From Mycetohabitans sp. B8 (GTDB lineage: Bacteria; Pseudomonadota; Gammaproteobacteria; Burkholderiales; Burkholderiaceae), in contig NZ_JAHLKR010000003.1 of the NCBI RefSeq assembly GCF_021991875.1, positions 1 through 64,000 on the forward strand: DNA of 64,000 nt. The letters are read 5' to 3'. The notes beneath the pieces are model-generated. The model was given only the letters and a program-made list of their open reading frames with translations. It did not search any database and was not told the DNA's origin. Below are positions 1-7,428 of the stretch, piece after piece (position 1 is the stretch's first letter; each line of letters begins with the position of its first letter). The position numbers and the translations under genes were made by a program.

Positions 1-246
1 TCGACAGGCTATAACCTGCGCTGGCTGCTGCGCGCCATTACCCGATTGGGCATCAAGCCCGCCTTGTGCTTTGGTGGCTGCGCTCGCTTTGGCGCTGCGC
101 CACTACCTGTTCTGTTTCACTTCCCTCGCACGGAACTTCTCATCCAAATTTTGAATTTTGAAGGGCCGACTACTTTATCCATTTCTCCCTCTACAGTGAA
201 ATCACAGTTAGCCGGTGACGTCCAGCGGCGTTTCGATTGTCGCTGA
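1..246 (+). pseudogene. IS transposase C-terminal remnant
   Basis: The open frame enters from the left edge and begins with a GYNLRWLLRAI-like stretch, which resembles the C-terminal end of IS4/IS5-type DDE transposases. The following residues (LGIKPALCFGG) also fit that ending, but the tail after about residue 35 does not look like transposase and probably reads into flanking DNA. No catalytic residues lie inside the window. It suggests that an insertion sequence abuts, or once abutted, the effector-like genes that follow. Confidence 0.4.
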
Positions 247-447
247 CGAGGTTTCCTGCGGTAACCCGATGATTGGAGCCGCCGACAGGTGCGTGCACCC
301 TGTCGAACGTTTTCCATCCCCCAAGCTCTTTGAGCACTCGCAGCAGCGTGTCGCACTGTACGTGTCAGCTTGTACACGTGTGCCGCAGAGTGTGCCACCG
401 GAACTCGCAAATACCGGCCAAGTTGATTGTCGCCGTGCAGTCACTGC

Positions 448-591
448 TATGAGAACGGCGGTCACGCCGGCTTTATTCTGTACGTGACCGATCCAGCACA
501 GCATCAGGGCGATATCGACGACATGCGTGCGGCGTTCAAGAGCGCGAATTGTTTGCTTTACCTAAATTCAGGAGCAAGCCGGCTCTTTAAT
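448..591 (+). other. possible coding remnant
   Basis: This frame reads YENGGHAGFILYVTDPAQ and onward with protein-like composition to a stop. It has no start codon or upstream coding part. The ILYVTD segment resembles the TLYVTED segment in a second remnant near 3.49 kb, so both could derive from related lost genes. I do not recognise the family. The rest of 247-557 holds nothing I can assign. Confidence 0.2.
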
Positions 592-1355
592 TGAAAGTTT
601 CCCGTGTTGTTTTTTTCCCATTTATCGCTGTTACTGGCATCGAGCCTCATGGGTATCATTTGGTCTTCGTCGTCTGAGTCATAGTCGGAATCTGCCTTGA
701 ATCCCATTCTTTCGTAAGCAGCCGCGGCGTCCCTGTCCATCGCATTCAGCGTCAGAACGGGTTGACCGGTCATTTTCACCGCATGGTTCATAGCTTGTTG
801 CATGAACGTACTTCCAACACCTCTCGTGCGGGGATCAGTCACCATCGCCATGACTTCCATGTCTCCATCTTTCTTTTTAGGCATTTTTAATCTCACCAGT
901 CCCACATTTTGGTCATTCAGTTGATAGGAAAATGTCTCGGTGTTTTCTATCATTTTATTATTTTTAAAATAATCCACCATTTCATTAGTACCCAGCAAGC
1001 GAAGCGGGTCTGTTTGTGGGCTGGGTGCGAGATCGTTGAGCACTCTTTCCATGCTTGTGGCAATTGCTTCGGAATCGCGTACAGTGCTCATCCCGGGCAA
1101 CAAGGCGGAGCCTAGCGTCATGGGCGTTTGCATTGAGCTAGGGCCGGCGATGGACTGCGTCGGACTCGGGGAACGAAATCGAGCCCGTGTCGTTGAAGGT
1201 TGGTGTTCAAGCGCCGACAAACTTCCAGGGCTCGCTTGCCGTTTTGGCTGTGTCAGCGTACGGGTTGAAGTTTCGGATGGATGGCGTGCCGGTTGAGTAT
1301 CCGAGGGAGATCCTACTGGACTTGGGCTCGGGGAGCCAATTCGTGAGGTATCCAT
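558..1355 (-). CDS. GNAT-domain protein, type III effector candidate
   Basis: The product is 265 residues. Residues 1-115 are rich in Ser, Pro and Thr and look disordered, as is common for type III secretion leaders. Residues about 125-240 form a GNAT acetyltransferase fold: the acetyl-CoA loop is VTDPRTRGVGS (about 172-182), followed by an alpha helix, and the C-terminal motif contains AAAAYERMGF (about 210-219). An acidic run (DSDDED, about 226-231) follows. A TTCG-N16-TTCG box lies about 80 bases upstream of the ATG, which supports HrpB/HrpX-type control. The gene follows the F-box gene in the same direction after a 107-base gap. Function as a secreted host-directed acetyltransferase is inferred; the substrate is unknown. 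An ordinary cytoplasmic GNAT with an extended N terminus is the alternative. Confidence 0.7.
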   Translation of the reverse strand: MDTSRIGSPSPSPVGSPSDTQPARHPSETSTRTLTQPKRQASPGSLSALEHQPSTTRARFRSPSPTQSIAGPSSMQTPMTLGSALLPGMSTVRDSEAIATSMERVLNDLAPSPQTDPLRLLGTNEMVDYFKNNKMIENTETFSYQLNDQNVGLVRLKMPKKKDGDMEVMAMVTDPRTRGVGSTFMQQAMNHAVKMTGQPVLTLNAMDRDAAAAYERMGFKADSDYDSDDEDQMIPMRLDASNSDKWEKNNTGNFQLKSRLAPEFR

Positions 1356-1393
1356 GATGCGCCTTGTTCAATGGTTCGGGGTGACCCGCGCTT

Positions 1394-1458
1394 ATAGTGT
1401 TAGTGTAAAATTGCCTAACTATTGCGTCCGCATCCGAAGCTTCGTGATATTTTGCGAA
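1394..1458 (-). promoter_or_regulatory. hrpII-type box and -10 candidates
   Basis: On the minus strand TTCG (1458-1455), exactly 16 bases, then TTCG (1438-1435) match the hrpII box bound by HrpB-type AraC activators of type III secretion regulons in Ralstonia and Burkholderia. Minus-strand -10 candidates are TACACT (1407-1402, 27 bases after the box) and CACTAT (1399-1394, 35 bases after). The reported spacing is about 30-32 bases, so neither fits exactly. The box is correctly oriented for the GNAT gene starting at 1355. Confidence 0.6.
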
Positions 1459-1462
1459 GCGA

Positions 1463-2827
1463 TTACGGCATCCGTTCCTGAGGGTGGCGTAGCAGCAGCA
1501 TACGGGTGTCTATCGTCGCACGCTCTTGCTCCGTGAAGGGGTTGCGGTCCATAAAAGCGGTGACTTCGTTGACCGCATCTTGCCATTTTGGGGCTCTTAG
1601 CATGGCCCCCACCTTGCTTAGCACCTCCAGCAATGCTGTTGCGCTGCTGCCGTCAAGTAACTGCAACGCACGCTGCCACACGTGCTTCGAGAGCGCGTCG
1701 TCTAGCAGGAAGGTCCATTCCAGCAAGCCCTGTGCGACCTGCACGCGCTGCTCGGGCAACACGCGCAGCAAGGCTGGCTCCAGTAATTGGAGTTCGTGCG
1801 CGTGGTGCTCGCGCGGTAACATAATTAACCCGCGTGGCAGTTTACGCAGCGCAGCGCCAAGCTGCTCGTCCGGAAGCGATAGTGCTAGCTGTCGCAGCTC
1901 TGCATAGTGCGCTGCGCGCGCTTCTCTCGGTAGCCTTTCTATAGCGGCAGCTACCATGCCGACCGGCGCACCTTGTAGCGAGGGCGGCAGCGATCGTGCT
2001 TGCTGCCGCAAGGTCGCATGGGCCAAAAGCGTTTTGCTGCTGTCGGGATCCTCCAGAGGAGAGAAGCTCAGTTTCGGAGCCAATAGCGGAATCAGTTCGG
2101 CCTTCTGGGGCGCGTCCAGGTATGGCAGTTGGTTGAGCAATACTTGATAACGTTGAATATACCGCCGAGACGGCGTCCATACATTGACAAGCGCTTTGGC
2201 TAGTTCAGGCCAAAAATTCGCTTGATCGGGACGACGCCGTTCAGCCAGCGCAGAAGCAAAATCGAACATTCGAAGTCGCATGCTTTTCGAAATACCCCCT
2301 AGTGATGCAAGCATTGTTTTTTGTAACGGAAGACCTTGTTCCGGGAGGCGGTCGGCTGCTGCAAATAACAATTTAAAGGCCTCGATTTCGTGTTTTCTAG
2401 AGAGTCCCATTGATTGAGACTGTTTCCACAGAGCGGTGAGCGGTTCGGCTCGCAGATCCGGTTCGGCCTGAATCTGCTCAATTTCGCCTATCAGTTGTTG
2501 TAGCGACGCGAGATCGGAGACGCTGCTCGCGTGCTGGTAACAGCGCCACGCCCATCGTTGTTCCTCCATCAGAACATAGGTGTTGCGATTGACACGTGAA
2601 AACTCGGGGATATGATCCAATGGTAGGTAGCGTGCGACCTCCAGAATCACTCCGCTTGGCAAAGTGTCGTAGACTCTGCGCTTTTTGACGCGTGTGTCGA
2701 GTGTGGCGTGCGCTGATCGTTTCGCGCCTGTAGGCGGTGCAGCGCTCGACCCTTGGCCGGTTTGTTCATTTGTTGCATAAATAGCGATTGGGGCGGTATC
2801 CAATGCGTCGCTGAAGTCCATTGACAA
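1463..2827 (-). CDS. F-box protein, type III effector candidate
   Basis: The product is 454 residues. Residues about 55-97 (beginning TLPSGVILEVARYLPL) match an F-box, the eukaryotic motif that docks to Skp1 in SCF ubiquitin ligases. Just before it lies a basic run RVKKRR (about 46-51) with an upstream KR, resembling a nuclear localisation signal. Residues about 100-450 are helical with recurring LP-x-E/L segments, likely a repeat scaffold for target binding. F-box proteins in bacteria are nearly all translocated effectors (Ralstonia GALA proteins, Xanthomonas XopI, Agrobacterium VirF). No leucine-rich repeat of the canonical GALA pattern is evident. No TTCG-N16-TTCG box was found upstream. 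Secretion and host ubiquitination are inferred. Confidence 0.72.
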   Translation of the reverse strand: MSMDFSDALDTAPIAIYATNEQTGQGSSAAPPTGAKRSAHATLDTRVKKRRVYDTLPSGVILEVARYLPLDHIPEFSRVNRNTYVLMEEQRWAWRCYQHASSVSDLASLQQLIGEIEQIQAEPDLRAEPLTALWKQSQSMGLSRKHEIEAFKLLFAAADRLPEQGLPLQKTMLASLGGISKSMRLRMFDFASALAERRRPDQANFWPELAKALVNVWTPSRRYIQRYQVLLNQLPYLDAPQKAELIPLLAPKLSFSPLEDPDSSKTLLAHATLRQQARSLPPSLQGAPVGMVAAAIERLPREARAAHYAELRQLALSLPDEQLGAALRKLPRGLIMLPREHHAHELQLLEPALLRVLPEQRVQVAQGLLEWTFLLDDALSKHVWQRALQLLDGSSATALLEVLSKVGAMLRAPKWQDAVNEVTAFMDRNPFTEQERATIDTRMLLLRHPQERMP

Positions 2828-3712
2828 TTCCGAGAGTCAGGTATGGGCCATAAAGCGGCGATCAGGGCAGGGGGCCCCTGACGCCGAGGCCAGGATAAGC
2901 GTAGGGTGCAGCTGGGCACAGATGGTCGCCATGGAACGGACGAGACAGATCATACGGTGATTCACTGCCTGCTACGCAGCAGACTAGCAAAGAATGCATG
3001 CCTAAACGCGACTGCGACTGCGACTGCGATCGGCCATCGGCTAGTTTTGTGCCGGATAGCGGCTAATGCGAAGGTGTTTGAAGTTGACCCGCGAGAACGG
3101 ACACCCAATGGGGCAAATATCGTACACCGCATTTTGAAGTTGCCGCAGATGCTCGAACAGCCATAACCTCGCTTGCCCGCTTCGCGTAATTGGGTGGTTT
3201 TAGTGCATCACGCCGCCCAACTCGCCAGTCCTTGTGGCGTGGTGTCCGGGAGTTTTGCGGTGCGCGGAAATATTACGTTTTGATGCAGCAACGTGCGAAT
3301 CGTTGCGCTTACAGCAGATCAGTTTTTTTGAAGAGAGAGTCGCATGCAGTTTGACGACTTGGGTTCTTGACAAGCTGTTGATCTTTGTGTGGAGCGACAT
3401 TTCTTTACTTTCTCCTGCTGAGACCGCCCTGCACAACTCGCGGATCCATTTTCCGGCCGATCTGATGGGCGGAGCGTTCACGCTCTACGTCACCGAAGAC
3501 CCGGTCAACGGCGGCTTCATGTTCGAGCACTGGCTGTTCGCGCAGTGCTGCATCGCATTCACGCGGCCCGGTGGTGCGACTCGGCTTTGGAGGAATGCTG
3601 CCACGTGCAATGTGTAATGGTGCTTTCTTGACGAAGATTAAAGTGTGCCACCCGCGTTTGCCGCACACTGGCATTTTGGGCGCACTGCCGCCACCGTCGA
3701 GAGGTTTCAACC
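2828..3712. other. accessory spacer with remnants
   Basis: About 885 bases without a convincing intact gene. A hexamer GCGACT repeats three times at 3008-3025. The plus-strand stretch at about 3405-3617 reads as a protein-like tail (…FTLYVTEDPVNGGFMFEHW…) ending at a stop, but the frame before it is low quality, so it looks like the 3' remnant of a lost gene. I do not recognise the family. Nothing else is assignable. Confidence 0.35.
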
Positions 3713-4936
3713 GTGCTTGTGCAAAATGTCGTATGCAAACGCTTCAAGATCAAGGGCCGGACACTGTTGCCGATCGTACAGGGAGGCATGGGCGTGGGCG
3801 TGTCTGCGCACCGTCTAGCGGGAACCGTCGCATCGCTCGGTGCGGTAGGCACGATCTCGAGTGTGGATTTGCGCCGCCATCATCCGGATTTGATGGAGCA
3901 AAGCCGGCGCTCGCGCGACCGGCAACTGATCGACTCGCTGAATCTGGAGGCACTGCGCCGGGAAGTGGTGGCCGCATTGCAGCTAGCTTCGGGCAATGGC
4001 CTGATTGCGGTCAACGTGATGCGCGCGGTGTCCTCATATGCATCGTACGTCACGCAGGCATGTGAAAGCGGCGCGGGCGCGGTCGTAGTCGGCGCGGGTC
4101 TACCGTTGGACCTGCCGGAGCTGACTGCTGACTTTTCGAACGTGGCGTTGATCCCGATTCTGTCGGATGCACGCGGTATCGGCCTGGTGTTAAAGAAGTG
4201 GATGCGCAGAAACCGGCTGCCGGACGCCATTGTGATCGAGAGCCCGCGTTATGCGGCCGGACATCTCGGCGCACCAACGCTCGATGGGCTGGACCATCCG
4301 AACTATGCGTTCCAGCAGGTGTTGGAAGGCGCGCACGAGTTGTTTAAGACGCTTGGGCTGGAGGCGGAGAACATCCCGTTGATTGTCGCGGGGGGGATTC
4401 ACAGCCACGAGCAGGTTCGGCATCTGCTCGACCTCGGCGCCAGCGCCGTACAACTGGGAACCGCATTCGCGGTAACGGAAGAAGGCGACGCGCATCCGAA
4501 TTTCAAAAAGGTGCTGGCCGAGGCGAAGCCAGAGGACATCGTGACGTTCATGAGCGTGGCCGGCTTGCCAGCGCGCGCCGTGCGCACGCCGTGGCTGGCC
4601 AGTTATCTCGAGAAGGAACAGAAGCTGCAGCAAGCCGCCAAGCCGCGGCGATGCACGCTCGGATTTGACTGCCTGCAGCAGTGCGGGCTGCGCGATGGCA
4701 TTGGCAAGCATGGGCAGTTTTGCATTGATATGAGGCTGGCCCATGCGCTCTCAGGTGACGTCGAGCGCGGGTTGTTCTTTCGCGGCTCGGAAACATTGCC
4801 GTTCGGCCATGCAATCCGTCCGGTGCGAGCGCTACTCGATTATCTACTGGGCGGCGCGACACAGGCGCGCGCGCCGGCGACCGAGGATGCCATCCTTTGG
4901 GCATCGGCACGACAGTTCACCCGAACGGTTGCCTAA
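3713..4936 (+). CDS. nitronate monooxygenase-family FMN protein
   Basis: The 407-residue product belongs to the nitronate monooxygenase (2-nitropropane dioxygenase) TIM-barrel family, which oxidises alkyl nitronates with FMN in the cytoplasm. Visible signatures are the N-terminal phosphate loop QGGMGVGVS (23-31), AGHLG with a histidine at 184 where the family places its catalytic base, AGGIHS (226-231) and GASAVQLGTAF (242-252). Unlike the short enzymes, it carries a C-terminal cysteine cluster (C314, C320, C324, C337) and about 65 further residues, typical of a longer subgroup whose role is less certain. The start is GTG with GAGAGG upstream. It is monocistronic, lying before a convergent cytochrome b561 gene. 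Its true substrate cannot be read from sequence. Confidence 0.85.
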   Translation: MLVQNVVCKRFKIKGRTLLPIVQGGMGVGVSAHRLAGTVASLGAVGTISSVDLRRHHPDLMEQSRRSRDRQLIDSLNLEALRREVVAALQLASGNGLIAVNVMRAVSSYASYVTQACESGAGAVVVGAGLPLDLPELTADFSNVALIPILSDARGIGLVLKKWMRRNRLPDAIVIESPRYAAGHLGAPTLDGLDHPNYAFQQVLEGAHELFKTLGLEAENIPLIVAGGIHSHEQVRHLLDLGASAVQLGTAFAVTEEGDAHPNFKKVLAEAKPEDIVTFMSVAGLPARAVRTPWLASYLEKEQKLQQAAKPRRCTLGFDCLQQCGLRDGIGKHGQFCIDMRLAHALSGDVERGLFFRGSETLPFGHAIRPVRALLDYLLGGATQARAPATEDAILWASARQFTRTVA

Positions 4937-5016
4937 CCCGGCGCTCGATGCGCGTCGCGTCGTTGCCATCTGAACTGGCGGCCGGTGCGCCGCGCCGGCC
5001 GCGCACAGCCCATGGG

Positions 5017-5547
5017 CTACAGCATCCGGTGCAGCGTCCTGTCCCGCAGCAGCACGTGACGGCCGATCGCGGCCAATGCATGTAATCCGATCACCCAGTA
5101 GAACAGGTTGCCGATGAACTCGTGCATTGCCTTGAGCAGTGGCCGTGCGACAGGATCTGCGCCGATCAGTCGGATGTCCAGCCCGATGATTGGCAGTGAG
5201 ACTGGGTTACCGCCAGCGTTGACCATCAGGATGCCGAGCAGCGGCTGCGTGAAGATGAACAAGTACAGCGCCAAGTGCATGACGCGCGCGAGGAACGCCC
5301 ATATGCGCGTCGACTCGACCTCCGCGGGCACCCCATGCCACAGGCGCCAGAGCAACCGCAGCGACGCGAGGGCCAGCACCAGCGAACCGGAACAGAAATG
5401 AATCGTATTCCAGAACGCACGGCTGTCGCTGCCTTTTGGGCCGCGGACCTCGATCGCGACATAAGCGAGTGCAACGAGCAGGAAAATCGCCCAGTGTAAA
5501 AAAATGGCGGGTTTGGAATAACGATCCGTCGCGAGTGTGGTGGGCAT
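5017..5547 (-). CDS. cytochrome b561 family membrane protein
   Basis: This 176-residue protein fits the bacterial cytochrome b561 / YodB-like family, di-haem inner-membrane electron carriers. Four hydrophobic segments are visible (about 13-32, 47-66, 85-108 and 140-165). Conserved histidines sit at H18 and H50 and in the HEFIGNLFYWVIGLHAL segment near the C terminus, consistent with haem ligation. It faces the nitronate monooxygenase gene tail to tail and runs divergently from the hpa operon, so it has its own promoter. Its redox partners are unknown. Confidence 0.85.
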   Translation of the reverse strand: MPTTLATDRYSKPAIFLHWAIFLLVALAYVAIEVRGPKGSDSRAFWNTIHFCSGSLVLALASLRLLWRLWHGVPAEVESTRIWAFLARVMHLALYLFIFTQPLLGILMVNAGGNPVSLPIIGLDIRLIGADPVARPLLKAMHEFIGNLFYWVIGLHALAAIGRHVLLRDRTLHRML

Positions 5548-5803
5548 CTCGATATCCTCATACTGGTTGGGTGGCGGACCGGGCGTGCGACGAGCGGGAC
5601 GTCATTGCGAGCGCTGCACGAACATGTGTATCGCCGAGCACCTCGGTGTGCACCGCCAAGTCGCGCTTAAAGCACTCGCTCTGCTCATACTCGCTTGCGG
5701 AAGATGAGTGTGCTTCCATGGGAGAACTCCGGTTTATGGACTTTTTTGGGATCGGCTCATAGCTTATGATGCATCGGTTGCCGCCGAGCGTAGCAAACGC
5801 GGA
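5548..5803. other. intergenic between cytochrome b561 and hpa
   Basis: About 250 bases separating divergent genes. A short plus-strand stretch near 5620-5700 contains EHLGVHRQVALKAL, vaguely helix-turn-helix-like, but it has no supporting start or length and I do not call a gene. Promoters for both flanking genes should lie here. Confidence 0.3.
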
Positions 5804-5850
5804 TTGACTTTCCGAGCCCCATGTGATTAATATATTAATTACATGGGGCT
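5804..5850 (+). promoter_or_regulatory. hpa promoter with MarR-type operator
   Basis: A 36-base palindrome at 5815-5850 pairs 17 of 18 positions: AGCCCC at the left end, GGGGCT at the right, and an AT-rich core ATTAATATATTAAT at 5826-5839. A -35-like TTGACT (5804-5809) and a -10-like TAATAT (5828-5833), 18 bases apart, place the -10 inside the palindrome. This suits repression by an HpaR-type MarR protein that binds near the hpaG promoter in other bacteria. No hpaR gene lies in the window. Confidence 0.65.
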
Positions 5851-5869
5851 CTGTGACGAGGATCGCCAC

Positions 5870-6583
5870 GTGAAGCTAAATGTTGCAGCAGGCGCCAGGA
5901 TACCCGGATCGGTCGAGGTTGGAACGGTTTATGGCGTGTTATTGAATTTCCGCGGCGTGCTGCAGGCGCTTGGCGACGCGGTGAACCAGCCGCCGTACCA
6001 GCGGCCGCCACAAGCCCCGGTCCTTTATATCAAGCCGGCCAATACGCTAGCCGGCGATGGCGACAGGGTGCAAGTGCCGCATGACGATGCCGGCGCTTGT
6101 GCGGCCGCGGTCGACTCACTGGAAATCGGTGCGTCGCTGGGCATCGTGTTCGCGCGCCGCACCACGCGCGTGAAAGAACGCGACGCGCTCGATGCGGTGC
6201 TCGGTTTCACAGTTGTCAACGACGTCAGCGTGCCACACGCGAGCCTGTACCGGCCCGCCGTGCGGTTCAACGCTCGCGACGGGTTCTGCCCCCTGGGTCC
6301 GGTCATCGTGCCCACCGGGCATGTTAGCGCACCCGACGCTTTGGACATCACGGTGCGGATCAATGGCCAAGTCCGCCAGCAGGCCAATACGCGCGATGCG
6401 ATCCGCGGCGTGGCGCGCCTGATCGAGGAAATCAGTGCGTTCATGTCGTTCGAGCGCGGCGACGTGCTGCTGCTCGGCGTGCCGCCGCATGCGCCGCGTG
6501 CCCGGCCGGGGGATGCGGTGGAGATCGAGATCGAGTGCATCGGCGTACTGCATAACGGGTTCGTGACGGAGACTACAGCATGA
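5870..6583 (+). CDS. hpaG1: homoprotocatechuate pathway decarboxylase HpaG1
   Basis: The 237-residue product has the fumarylacetoacetase (FAH) fold and corresponds to the N-terminal half of Escherichia coli HpaG, which decarboxylates 5-oxopent-3-ene-1,2,5-tricarboxylate in cytoplasmic 4-hydroxyphenylacetate/homoprotocatechuate breakdown. Visible FAH features include LYIKPANT, a central LGFTVVNDVS segment and the closing GDxVEIEIECIGVL strand. I chose GTG at 5870 because GACGAGGA precedes it. An in-frame ATG at 5843 lies inside the operator palindrome and would add nine odd residues. The stop overlaps the hpaG2 start (ATGA), so the pair is translationally coupled. It is the first gene of the hpa operon. 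Confidence 0.88.
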   Translation: MKLNVAAGARIPGSVEVGTVYGVLLNFRGVLQALGDAVNQPPYQRPPQAPVLYIKPANTLAGDGDRVQVPHDDAGACAAAVDSLEIGASLGIVFARRTTRVKERDALDAVLGFTVVNDVSVPHASLYRPAVRFNARDGFCPLGPVIVPTGHVSAPDALDITVRINGQVRQQANTRDAIRGVARLIEEISAFMSFERGDVLLLGVPPHAPRARPGDAVEIEIECIGVLHNGFVTETTA

Positions 6584-7347
6584 AGACCGCCCGTGTTGCC
6601 GTCGATGGCACGATCCATTTCGCCACGCCGGGCGCTGGTGACACCGTGGTCCTAGACACCGGACGCACCGTCGCGTCCGGTGACGTGGTGTGGCTGCCGC
6701 CGATCGAGCCGCGCACGACGTTCGCGCTCGGGCTCAACTACGCGGACCATGCGAAGGAACTCGCGTTCAAGGCACCGGACGAGCCGCTGGTGTTCCTGAA
6801 AGGCGCCAATACATTCGTCGGCCATCGTGCCCGCACGGTGCGCCCCGCCAACGTTCAATACATGCACTATGAGTGCGAGCTTGCCGTGGTAATCGGGCGA
6901 CGCGCGCGCCGCGTGCCGAAGGAGCAGGCGTACGACTATGTGCGCGGCTATATGGTCGCCAATGACTATGCGGTCCGAGACTACCTCGAAAACTACTATC
7001 GTCCCAACCTGCGCGTGAAGAACCGGGACACCTGCACGCCGCTTGGGCCGTGGCTGGTGGACCGTGACGACGTGCCCGACCCGTTGAACCTGACCCTGCG
7101 TACATTCGTGAACGGGCAGCAGACGCAGCAAGGCAGCACGCGAGACATGATCTTCGATATCCCGACGTTGATTGCATACCTGAGCCGCTTCATGACGCTG
7201 GATGCTGGCGATGTGATCCTGACCGGTACGCCGCACGGGTTGGCCGACACGCAGCCGGGCGATGAGGTGGTGACGCAGGTCGAGGGTATCGGCCGGTTGG
7301 TCAACACGATTGTCGATGAGCGGCACTATTACGGACGCGGCCAATAG
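6580..7347 (+). CDS. hpaG2: HHDD isomerase HpaG2
   Basis: This 255-residue FAH-fold protein matches the C-terminal half of E. coli HpaG, which isomerises 2-hydroxyhept-2,4-diene-1,7-dioate. Seen motifs are FALGLNYADHAKEL (about 47-60), VFLKGANTFVGH, a metal-site ExE arrangement in MHYECELAVVIG, the VRGYMVANDYAVRD segment and the C-terminal GDVILTGTPHGLADTQPGD signature. The FAH family binds Mg2+ or Mn2+ through such acidic residues. It overlaps hpaG1 by four bases, so the bifunctional HpaG of enterobacteria is here two separate subunits, as is usual in Burkholderia relatives. Confidence 0.9.
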   Translation: MKTARVAVDGTIHFATPGAGDTVVLDTGRTVASGDVVWLPPIEPRTTFALGLNYADHAKELAFKAPDEPLVFLKGANTFVGHRARTVRPANVQYMHYECELAVVIGRRARRVPKEQAYDYVRGYMVANDYAVRDYLENYYRPNLRVKNRDTCTPLGPWLVDRDDVPDPLNLTLRTFVNGQQTQQGSTRDMIFDIPTLIAYLSRFMTLDAGDVILTGTPHGLADTQPGDEVVTQVEGIGRLVNTIVDERHYYGRGQ

Positions 7348-7428
7348 CGGCTGGATGCCGCGGCATGAAGCGCGGCGGTAACGATGTGGCGCCGCGTGAA
7401 CGCGCCCGCCACGCTGGAGAGAAGACGG

